The position numbers and the translations under genes are program-made. The notes beneath the pieces were generated by a model, which worked only from the letters and a program-made list of their open reading frames with translations, made no database searches and was not told the origin of the DNA. Positions 11,969 through 20,931 of a stretch of DNA of 64,000 nt are shown here, piece after piece. The DNA comes from Polytrichum commune (Eukaryota; Streptophyta; Polytrichopsida; Polytrichales; Polytrichaceae). The stretch lies in contig OX485806.1 of NCBI GenBank assembly GCA_950295325.1, positions 41,912,001 through 41,976,000 on the forward strand, given 5' to 3'. How positions within the stretch are numbered: the stretch's first letter is position 1; each line of letters opens with the position of its first letter.

Positions 11969-12781
11969 GGATCGGAGCATAGCGTCGCGGCTCCCCGCCG
12001 GGCCTCTCCAAGAAGCGAGGAAGGTAGCGCGATGGTCCCCCCCATTTTACCCGTTCCACCTTTGCCGCCTAAGACCCGGTTCCTGGTGTTAGACCTCAAC
12101 GGGGTCCTCGTCCAATGCGTTCATTGCCCGAGGACCCCCACGGTGGCCTTTTGCAAACCCGAGGACGCGAATTACGACGGGCCGCCCACGTTCATAAAGA
12201 GCAAGCTAGTTCACCTCCGCCCGTGGCTTCGGACCTTCCTCCAGATCGCCCAACAACGATGGTGGGTGGTCGTGTGGAGCTCCATGAAGGCCGAGAACAC
12301 CAATGCAGTCGTGGAGTTCATCTTCAAGGGCATCGAGCCCCCCTGCATGGTCCTAGCACAGGAAGCCTGTAGAATATTGTACACACCGGACGGCAAAGTC
12401 GTCAAAAAACCAAACAACCCCGCTTCCCCCCAATACCTCAAGGTCTTGAAGCCCATTTTTTGGGACCAGCGTCCGTCATTGATAGGTGTCCCCTACGACG
12501 TCCGTCCCACCCGGGAGAACACGCTCATGGTGGACGACAGCGCCGCAAAGAACATGTTGAACCCGACGGCGAACTTAATAGTTTGCCCTACGTGGACGGT
12601 CGAGAAGGTCCGGGACCGATTTTTGTTAGACCTTAGTAAATACCTCCAGGCGCTCAGGGGAAGCGGACTACCTGTAAACAATTTTGTTAGGAATAATCCG
12701 ATAGGCGAGAGATACTTCGATCCACGAGACCATTTGTACAGAGAGTTGTTCTCTCACGCGAAATTTAACAAGCTCATTTGA
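11969..12781 (+). CDS. FCP1/SCP-like (NLI-interacting factor) HAD-family phosphatase
   Basis: A HAD-superfamily protein of the FCP1-homology type, typically a Ser/Thr phosphatase. Visible motifs: FLVLDLNGVLV (motif I; plant members often have DLNG instead of DxDxT), VVVWSS (motif II), and LMVDDSAAKN with the paired acidic residues (motif III/IV). The tail NFVRNNPIGERYF resembles plant family members. The ATG is at 12032, giving 249 residues. From the AG acceptor at 11968 the same frame is open and in phase 0 with the donor at 11480 of PM-A, so it may be a final exon of PM-A rather than a separate gene. The Asp-to-Asn change in motif I makes catalytic activity uncertain. Family identity is firm; gene boundaries are not. 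Confidence 0.75.
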   Translation, partial: GSEHSVAAPRRASPRSEEGSAMVPPILPVPPLPPKTRFLVLDLNGVLVQCVHCPRTPTVAFCKPEDANYDGPPTFIKSKLVHLRPWLRTFLQIAQQRWWVVVWSSMKAENTNAVVEFIFKGIEPPCMVLAQEACRILYTPDGKVVKKPNNPASPQYLKVLKPIFWDQRPSLIGVPYDVRPTRENTLMVDDSAAKNMLNPTANLIVCPTWTVEKVRDRFLLDLSKYLQALRGSGLPVNNFVRNNPIGERYFDPRDHLYRELFSHAKFNKLI

Positions 12782-12785
12782 GGCA

Positions 12786-12787
<2 letters not shown>

Positions 12788-12822
<35 letters not shown>
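12788..12822. repeat. (GT)n microsatellite
   Basis: About 16 GT dinucleotides just after the TGA of the phosphatase frame; probably 3' UTR or intergenic. Confidence 0.9.
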
Positions 12823-12824
<2 letters not shown>

Positions 12825-12930
12825 CGCCCGCCCACTTTGTGTAATATATGCTTCATATGTATCTTGATTTTCACGCGCTCTAGCAAACCCTCTTCCTTTG
12901 GGTTTTGTTTCGTTTCCTTTTTTGCGCCAG

Positions 12931-13737
12931 CGTTTGGAGCCCTCGATTGACATCGTCAGCGAGTCAGAGTTGGGGAGCTTCTTCTACGAGACCGTTTACG
13001 ACGCCGCGTCAACCATTGACTACTCCAAGGAGCCTATTGACGCCGGCGTCGTCGATAGCCCCCCACCCAAGCAAATCTTACGGCGATCTCCGTCCCCGTC
13101 GCCGCTCAAGGGCATAAATCGCAAATGCGTCCGGACATCCCCCTCTCGGCCCGGCGGAAGTATTACACCTCAACGGCGGCTGCGGATGGACGCACGGCCA
13201 ACGAAGAGTGGAACCCTTCCTATTCCTTTGCGGGACGCCTTGCCCCTCCTTGCCAACTCCGATGGGAACGCCCCCGGTGACAAGGTGAACCCCCCCCCCC
13301 TCTCTAAAACATGGTTAACCGCGCATTACAATCATTTTGCACTTAAAAAATGATCGTGTGACACGTTTGGGTCTTCCTCCCTAAACTAACACATGTGGTC
13401 TTGCAATGACGCGTTGCAGGTTGCTCCCACCCGTAAACCTATGCGGTCTAGTGCGTCCATCGAGTTCGAGCGTATGTACGCCATGACCAGAAATGCGAGA
13501 CAATCCACTTCATCGTATTCGAATTCTTCGACGTATATTTCGGGCGGCCGACGGACTCCAAAATGTCTTATGGATGGCGGTCACCCCAAGAATGGCTATA
13601 GTCGCGGGGCGGAGATTTTCAGGAATGTTGAAGCAATGCGAGCAAAAGAAGCCGCAGCAAAAGAAAAAGAGGCAAAAGAAAAAGAGGCAAAAGATAAAAA
13701 AGCAAAAGAAAAAGAGGCAATCTCCGAGGCTAGATAG
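12931..13737 (+). CDS. Hypothetical protein with lysine/glutamate-rich coiled tail (two exons)
   Basis: Exon 12931-13284 follows acceptor GCGCCAG and ends at donor AAG|GTGAAC. Exon 13420-13737 follows GCGTTGCAG and ends in TAG. Both junctions are phase 0. The first exon is Ser/Pro/Arg-rich and probably disordered; the second ends in a repeated KEKEAK motif that would form a charged helix. The intron (13285-13419) carries a decayed palindrome-1 copy at 13365-13386, as in the PM-A introns. No start codon is obvious at 12931, so these may be further exons of the unit to the left or a separate small gene. Family not recognised. Confidence 0.45.
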
Positions 13738-13869
13738 GCCATAGTAGGCGTAGGGTTTTGGGCCATAGGCAACATCATTTTGGGTCGCACTATCCAATGT
13801 ATGTGTGGTGTTAGCATGCTATGCATTTTACATGCCATACTTTGTATGTTTTTTTTGCAATAATATAAG

Positions 13870-14165
13870 TGTCACATGATTTCCCCTTCAATATGGTCCA
13901 AGGTTTGGATTGCCCTAATTAAACCATCACAAATATGAGTTTGGAATATTTTGTATGTTATATTATATTGGTTCACATAGTTCCCCTTCAATATGGTCTA
14001 AGGGTTTGGAGTGCCCTACCTAAAACATATTCATACAAGATCTCATATTTTGTGTGCGATAATATGAATGTTTTAAGATTTCCCCTTCAATTTGGCCTAA
14101 GGTTTGGATTGCGCATCCTAAACAATCCCAAATATGAGTTATTAATGGGGTTTTTGTTCTAAATA
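13870..14165. repeat. Three diverged repeats of about 100 bp
   Basis: The words TTCCCCTTCAATATGG and a following GGTTTGGAnTGCCCTAnnTAAACC recur at about 13882, 13982 and 14082. The second word looks like a strongly decayed palindrome-1 unit. No gene seen. Confidence 0.6.
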
Positions 14166-14289
14166 CCCGACACAAAGTGTTCGCATCTTACAACTTTCTC
14201 CAATATGTGTTCCATTTATCCTTGTTCTTATTTATGTGAATGTCTCAAAATGCCCAAAAAGTCTCAATTTAACGAATATAGTGTTCCCA

Positions 14290-17097
14290 TTATCTTACTT
14301 AACAACTCTTGCCTATTATTCGCTAATGCCTTTGTTAGAATATCTGCTACCATATATTGCATTGGACAATATTCTAGCTCTATAATTTGTTTTCAACTTT
14401 TTCTCTAATAAAATGATGTTGCACATCTATATGTTTCGACCTATCATGGTTGGTGGGGTTTTTGGCGAGTGCCATAAAACCTTGGTTGTCGCACATGATG
14501 GTCGTGGCCTCCTCTTGTACACAACCTATGTCGTCCATTAGTTGCCTAAGCCAAATGGCCTCCCTCGTGCATCCGTTCATAGCCATATACTCCACCTCCA
14601 TTGTAGATTATGCCACCGTTTGTTGCCATTTGCTATTCCACAAAATGACTCCCTCTCCAACAAAGAAAACAAATCTGGATGTAGACCTACGGTTCTCCAC
14701 GTTGCCCGTCCAATCCGCATCTGAATAACCTTTAAGGTTTATGTATTGGCCTCCAATTAGCAACCTCATATCAATGATGCCTTTTAAGTATCGCATCATT
14801 TGTTTGACCGCCATCCAATGCATCAGACCCGGTTCGACATAAATCGACTTACCACGCTTACCACAAATACGAGGTCCGGTTTTGTAGCCATCATTGCATA
14901 CATCAACGACCCCACCGCTTCTTGATACGGAATGTCTTTCATTTTGTGTGATTGCTCCACGTATTCCTCCTCCGAAAGCTTCGCCAATGAGGTCTTGGTG
15001 TCGAGCGGGGTTGCGATGGGCTTGCAATCACCTATGCTGATTCGCTCCAAAATAGTTTCGATGTAGCTTTGTTGATGCATGGTAATGGTGCGTGTCTTCC
15101 TATTCCACTCGAAATGAACTCCGAGGAAGAAATACAACTCGCCGAGGTCGCTCATCTTGAATTCGCGCTCAAGGCTAGACTTCAACTCGTTGATGGTGTC
15201 CACGTTGCTTGCCAAGATGATGAGGTCATCTACATATATGATTACAATCACAATGTAGCCGCAAGTTTGTAGAATACACAACAAGTGGTCCGCATGGCTC
15301 CTCGTAAAACCTCTATTCACAAAAAAATGTGAATCCACTCGTACCATGCTCGTCCAGATTGTTGCAATCCGTAGAGTGATTTCTTCAAGTTGCATACAAG
15401 ATGCTCACGGCCCTTTTGTACAAACCCTTCCAGTTTCTTCATGTAGATGACCACGTCCAATTCGCCATTCGATAATGCGGTTTTGACATCCATTTGATGC
15501 ATTTCCAACCCCATGGCGGCCCCGATTGCGAGGATGACTCGCATGGTGTTGAATTTGGCCACGGGTGCAAATGATTTGCCAAAATCCACACCTTTCACTT
15601 GCGAGCATCCCTTGGCCACCAACCTTGCTTTGAAACGCACCACCACGATGTTGGCATCCTTCTTCGTACAAAACACCCATTTACACTTTACGGCCTTGCG
15701 GCCCTTGGGTAATGGAGTCAACTCCCACATGGCATTGGCTATAAGAGATTTGTATTGCTCTTGCATAGCCAACTCCCACTTGCTCGGATCACTTGATGCA
15801 ATTGCCTCTCTCAAGTTTCTAGGTTCACCAATGATTCTCATGTTTGCATGTTTTTTGTCTTGGGTTGCGGAATGTGGTTCTTCCACCATTCCCCAAGCGA
15901 TTTGCAAGGCCTATCCGGGTACCTAGAATTGCCCATGGTTTCATTGCCATATTGCGGTGGTGGGGGTGGTTTGGTTGCGGGTTTCTTACCGTGGTTAAGT
16001 TTCGTTTCCTCCCCGCTACGAGTGGATTTGCGGCCGGTACGTCGGCCTCCGCATCCTCCTCCATGTTGGGCTCCTCGTCTTGCTCCGAAATGTTGCCGCA
16101 CGCGTGCGAGTCTTCCACGTCCGATTTGGGGGATATGTCCACCTTGACCGCAGGTGCTTCGTCAACTCTCCCACTTGGACAATCCTCCAAATGCGTTTTG
16201 TCTTCAAAAAACACCACGTCCAGACTTTTGATGATTTTCTTTGTCTCCAAGCAAATGAGGCGATACGCCTTCATGCCCTTGCAATATCCAAGAAACAAAC
16301 ACTTGATGCCCTTTGCATCCAACTTTGTTTGACTTTGATTTGGCACCTTTGCATAAGCCACACAACTGAACACCCACATGTGCGAGACGTGCGGCATCCT
16401 CCCGCTTCATGCCTCCTCAGGTGTCATTCCTTCGACGGCCTTGGTTGGACACCGGTTGCACATGTGCACCGCGTTGCACACCGCCTCTGCCAAAAATTCA
16501 TGGCAGAGGTGTTAGGCATGAATCTTGGGCCGCACCATCTCCACGATGGTTCGGTGGGCTCGCTCCACCACGCCGTTTTGTTGCGGCGTGTAAGGTGACG
16601 AGGTTTGCCGTGCAATGCCATGTTTGCTCAAAAAATTGTCAAACGTTTTTGACACATATTCCCCGCCGTTGTCTGTCCTAAGAACCTTCACTGTGTGCTC
16701 TGATTGCCTCTCCACCAAGGTTTTCCATTCTTTGAACCTTGCCAACACCTCGCTTTTGGACTTAGCCATGTACAGCCAAATCTTGCGTGAAAAATCATCA
16801 ATGAAGGTGAGAAAATACCTTGCGCCTTCTATGGACTGCGTTTTCATCGGCTTGCATACGTCGGAATGCACGAGCTCCAAGATCTTGGTGGCGCGGGTAT
16901 CTCCATCCATGGGGAATGGTCGCCTCGCTTGTTTGCCCTCCACACATCCTTCCCATGCGAAGGAATGCACATCGCCTTGCGCCGCTCCCACGTCCATCCC
17001 GCTCACCATATTTTGAAGCATTTTCATGCTATTCGCATTGAGATGCCCCAACCTCTTGTGCCAAAGCTCCAAAGAATGCAAGGTCCCATCGGAACGC
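14290..17097 (-). mobile_element. Decayed Ty1/copia retrotransposon (pre-integrase, integrase, RT, RNase H)
   Basis: Read on the minus strand, domains run in copia order. GAG-pre-integrase (LWHKRLGHLN) and integrase with D-x-E signals (LVHSDVC; FIDDFSRK; LRTDNGGEY; SPYTPQQNG) lie at about 17090-16510. The integrase C-terminus (FLGYCKGMKAYRL) is at about 16390-15830. Reverse transcriptase (KCKWVFCTKKD, MDVKTALSNGELD, SLYGLQQSGRAWYEW, IIIYVDDLIIL) is at about 15800-14820. RNase H (VEYMAM...REAIWL; DNQGFMALAKNP; KHIDVQHHFIR) is at 14601-14290. Several frameshifts break the polyprotein, gag is absent, and I could not identify LTRs, so it is inactive. Confidence 0.9.
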
Positions 17098-17537
17098 ACC
17101 ATCAACAAGATGGCATCATACCCTTCTAACTCCGGCAAACTTGTGATCAAGTCCATGCACATACTATGCCATGGCCCCGGCGGGATAGGCAACGGCTGCA
17201 AGAGGCCGCCTTGCTTTTGGTAAGAGGCTCGGTTCACTCGGCACTTCATCCAAGCCTTCACAAAGTGGGCTATCTCTTCCTTTCTGCACCGCCAATGGTT
17301 ACTCCTTGATACCATTCTATAGTGGCTTCTTCTTTCACCTCTATGGCTGGCAATGGGAGTATCATATTTTTTCTTTAAACCCGATAGCTTCAATTTCCCT
17401 TGTGGCACATACTCCCTACTTTGCTTATACTTGAACAATCTGTCCACCAACTTAACCTCTTCGAGCACCTTGCTCTTGCAAAGCTCACCTAGAAGCTTTT
17501 GGCGGTAATTTTTTGAGCAACACATTGGTGAATACAT
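16512..17537 (-). pseudogene. Chimeric gypsy-copia open frame (341 codons)
   Basis: One uninterrupted frame. The N-terminal ~140 codons are Ty3/gypsy: linker and zinc-finger region, NRASYQKQGG and WHSMCMDLITSLPE, close to the gypsy integrase at 44.6-45.1 kb. The remainder is Ty1/copia: LWHKRLGHLN, then integrase to HRTIVEM. The join is at about 17097, directly after gypsy YDAILLMV. Such a join could come from nested insertion with deletion, or from template switching. An open frame across a junction of two superfamilies is unusual; I infer no function. Confidence 0.8.
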
Positions 17538-17965
17538 CCTTGTACCTCACCAACATTCCACAAATGTGGTTTGGGGGAGGCCCATCTTTCCCATGAGTTC
17601 CTTGGAATTGCTCCAATTGAATGACGACCATTATTTATTTATTTTCCTTTATTTATCTGGTCCATTAAGGCCAAATTCAAATTGGTTCCTCCTACTATAG
17701 GAGTCCTTATCAATTTGAAGTTCAATTCTTTGCCATCATGACACATCACAAATGCAACGCAAGCGCATCGACTTACGCCTCACATCTACCATGTGAGTCT
17801 CAAAAAAGATGATCTTTACAATGACATTAACATCATTTATTTCCCATAGTGTGAAATCTTGACAAAAAACCAATGTCCCACATTAAAAGGTTATATGCAT
17901 CGCCACCTCCTTTGCGTTATGTGGTTTGCCCTTTACAAACCGCACCTTCATGGGCTTGCTCGGAC
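17098..17965 (-). mobile_element. Ty3/gypsy fragment lacking reverse transcriptase
   Basis: This closely matches two separate parts of the gypsy element at 41.9-49.9 kb: the integrase N-terminal part (44.70-45.11 kb there) and the pre-RT part (46.38-46.86 kb there). Here the two are joined directly near 17505, so about 1.3 kb holding RT/RNase H is missing. No LTR is seen on this side. Confidence 0.75.
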
Positions 17966-18245
17966 GACACTCCTATGTGAGCGGTGAGCGGAGAGGAAGT
18001 AAAAAGAACAAACTTGTGAGATTAAATTTAGCAATATTTTTAAATAGAGTCAAATATACCTAGAATCTTTTTAAATCTTCCAAAAATAGTAAAAATGTTT
18101 GACATATTTCCGTGGAATGTATAGGTCCAAAAATAAATTAAAACGACCTGAATTTGAAATGGTCTCATTAAATTTGGAAACCAGGAAGTGCTAAAATGAT
18201 ATAAAATTTATGATAAAATAGATAAGTATATGATTAAAACCAAGG
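17966..18245. repeat. Direct repeat, copy 1 (MULE-edge sequence)
   Basis: Begins GACGACACT then GTGAGCGGTGAGCGG and continues through ATTTCCGTGGAA and ATAGGTCCAAAAATAAATT. A second copy in the same orientation starts near 19702. The two flank 1.5 kb holding an orphan frame and a SWIM fragment. Confidence 0.75.
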
Positions 18246-18496
18246 GTGATCCCAAAAAATGTTTAAATGAATATGATTTTATCGAGATTGGTATATTGAA
18301 GAATGAGTCAATCAAAATACAAAGGGCGACCAACTTGCTTTGTTTTTATTCCATCACTTTTGTGTTTGTCCTATGTGTGAGTCAACTCTAGAGCTTGGAC
18401 TTCAACAATTATTGTTTGTGCTCGAAGAGATTATCTTCAGCTAAATATATATGAGGACATAAGTTAGACTCGTATCCAATACAGATGTAGAGACAT

Positions 18497-19015
18497 ATGC
18501 ACACAATGGGAGAGGAGAGAGACATGTTCGCTCGCCTAGAATGGGAGAAGGAGATTAGAACTCTAGGAGATCCTCATGTTCCCTTTAATCCATTGCCGGA
18601 ACATGACATAGGTGCTGGAAATCAATATAGTGATGACTACGCGCTGACTTCATTTTTACAGTCCACACAAGCATGGAGGTGGGGGATGCAGGAGGAGCAG
18701 AAAAAATACGCAAAAAATGAAAAGAGGCGAGCGGATGTGCTTGAAAAGGACGCCACAAGGTGCATGAATAGTGAGGCAGATGATGCAACTGAGTTGAATG
18801 AAGAGAAGTCGAACGACAGGGAGGTCAAGGTGGTAGGCAAATCTTCGAGGCCTTTGTCTTTTCGTGAGAAAATGAAAGGATTATCTCCGCATCATCGTCC
18901 TTTGAAGGATCAAATGAGGGATAAAACGGTTTTGTACGTTGATTTGCTTCGACCAGGTCCACCTCCATCAAGAAGGGACGATGAAACATCTAGGAGGTTG
19001 GCAACACGGAAGTAG
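18497..19015 (+). CDS. Hypothetical protein (172 codons)
   Basis: An ATG-to-TAG frame with balanced composition: a Trp-containing N-terminal half, a charged Glu/Lys helical middle (EEQKKYAKNEKRRADVLEKD) and a basic tail ending RRLATRK. No domain recognised. It sits between two direct repeats associated with MULE remnants, so it may be captured or element-encoded sequence. No introns evident. Confidence 0.35.
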   Translation: MHTMGEERDMFARLEWEKEIRTLGDPHVPFNPLPEHDIGAGNQYSDDYALTSFLQSTQAWRWGMQEEQKKYAKNEKRRADVLEKDATRCMNSEADDATELNEEKSNDREVKVVGKSSRPLSFREKMKGLSPHHRPLKDQMRDKTVLYVDLLRPGPPPSRRDDETSRRLATRK

Positions 19016-19243
19016 ATTTGATAGACATAGGAAACACCTCAAATTGAACATGAAATGTTCAACCGGGAGAGAGACACATGGCACAAATGAATATTGTAAT
19101 ACAACATTTTGAAGGGAATAAAAAAAATCCATGATATTTTATTTATTATAGCAAACAATTATGAGTTCACATGAGGTCCAGAAATGATCACATCCATTAG
19201 GACAAAATGTAGTGCTAGGATGAGAGAAATTCTAGGAAGTAGA

Positions 19244-19700
19244 TTATATCAAGAGGCCCCCTTCGATGATGAGTTTGACCTCATTGAAGCTAAATATAGG
19301 GGCGTGAATGAACAAGTCAACTTCGGGGTCTACATTAGAGACCTTGACAAATATGAAGTAGAGGTGCTTACAATGCAGGAACGAATTTTGTTTGCAGCCA
19401 AACTTTGATATCATATCCTTGAAGGCCGGGCAATTACACTCAGGCAGGAAACTTAGTGTGAGTTGGTAAATTGATTGTGTAGGTGCAGGTTTGGACTGCA
19501 ACGTGATAACGCAACCAAATCCAGGGCGTGGAATCATGGTGACCTTCAATATGGTCCCGTCCATAGCTCGTGCAGATGCCACCATTTGCATTTGTTTTGT
19601 TGATGGTGCGGTGGCAGATCGTCTCGTAGTCTTGGACTGCCTGGAAGAATGATAAGAGTCTGGGTTGGCTGGAACGTCCACTCCGGAGGGGTCAAAGGGA
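19244..19700 (-). pseudogene. MULE remnant M1: SWIM zinc-finger end only
   Basis: On the minus strand it encodes the last part of the transposase family seen complete at 35.4-39.1 kb: a basic linker, MIPRPGFGCVITL, then a SWIM finger C-x-C(P)-xn-C-x-H (CNCPAF ... CKHLYF) and the tail FSFNEVK. The DDE region is absent. Upstream it runs directly into the GAGCGG-rich repeat at 19719, so it is truncated. Confidence 0.8.
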
Positions 19701-19701
19701 G

Positions 19702-19990
19702 GACGACACTTGTATGTGAGCGGTGAGTAGAGAGCGGAGAGCGGAGAGCAGAGATGTGGAGAGCGGAGAGCGGAAATGATGTAAAAATAGTAAAAATACC
19801 ATACTAAATTTAGATACGATGTGAATATTCTAGAATCTTCCAAAAATACTGAAATTTTATGACCTATTTCCGTGGAAAATATAGGTCCAAAAATAAATTA
19901 AAAGGCCCTAAATTTGAAATGGTCTCATTAAATTTGGATACGGGAAAGGGTTAGAATGATATAAATATTGTGATATAATTGGTGAGTAAA
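19702..19990. repeat. Direct repeat, copy 2 (MULE-edge sequence)
   Basis: Matches 17966-18245 in the same orientation: GACGACACT, a run of GAGCGG units (19719-19783), then ATTTCCGTGGAA and ATAGGTCCAAAAATAAATT. Its left end overlaps the coding end of M1. Confidence 0.75.
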
Positions 19991-20930
19991 TAGTAAAATG
20001 CTTATAGAATATAAAAAGCAATTGAGAAGGTTCTACGTACACATTTGTAGTAACTTATTCTCTGTATCCGCCTATAGAGTATTCTTGCTTTTACCACTAG
20101 CTCATTGTAGGATAACACCAGTCAATGAAGCCAACTGGATTCGAACCTGAGTTGGTCCAGACCTTAATACAGTCTCTTACAGACAACTCGCATCCACAGG
20201 CGGATGTGCAAAAACCTAGTGACTATCTATATATTAACTAATCCTAATAACTAACTTCTTTGATTTTGTAGACCGTGGGCCTTAGCTCGAACCGCGAGCG
20301 GTTTGAGTGGCTCACAACATATATTGAACTGCTACCAAGATTTAGATGCTCAATCTGACCAGGGTGGAGACAAACTGATAATCTTATATTATTGAGTGCA
20401 AATCTTATATGACTTATTTGTTGGTGGTTATATTTCTCTATCCACCAGCTTTGTTGGTAACGGTTTGATTTATGTGGATGATGAGGCTATTAGTGAATAG
20501 ACCTCAGTTCTTTTTTTCTCAACCAGTTAATCATATCTCCAATTTGGAGAGCCATTGTAATGGCTACTTTTATGTTTTCAAACTATGTTACTCTCATTTT
20601 TACCACTGAATTACAACTATCATCAATCTTTGCCTATGGTACATCCATACCCTAAACCCTCGCATGAAACATGCATGAGTTATGTATTTTTGCAAGAAAT
20701 TACATACAATAGTTGTGGTTGTCTCTTTACAAAATAACCTAATTCTACGTTCGGCTAATTACAACTCGATGCCATGGGAGCCTATACAGAAATTTTGACA
20801 ACACCATTTCTAAGCATTTAAATTGAAAAAGACAATATGAATCTTGTATTGCTGACTCAGTACATGTAATGACAAGGGAATTTTGAGTGGCCACCGTCCA
20901 TTGACAAGAGTCTAGGCTCTTTGTAGTTTG
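19990..20930. other. Non-coding stretch
   Basis: No gene found. On the minus strand at about 20148-20158 GGTTCGAATCC matches the pol III B-box exactly, but I cannot fold a tRNA around it; a SINE relic is possible. Confidence 0.5.
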
Positions 20931-20931
20931 C

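Noticed and set aside
16615-17223. Plus-strand frames over the copia/gypsy region
   Set aside because: Antisense shadows of clear retrotransposon domains on the minus strand.
20085-20215. tRNA gene on the minus strand around GGTTCGAATCC
   Set aside because: No matching acceptor or anticodon stems can be drawn; only the B-box is convincing.
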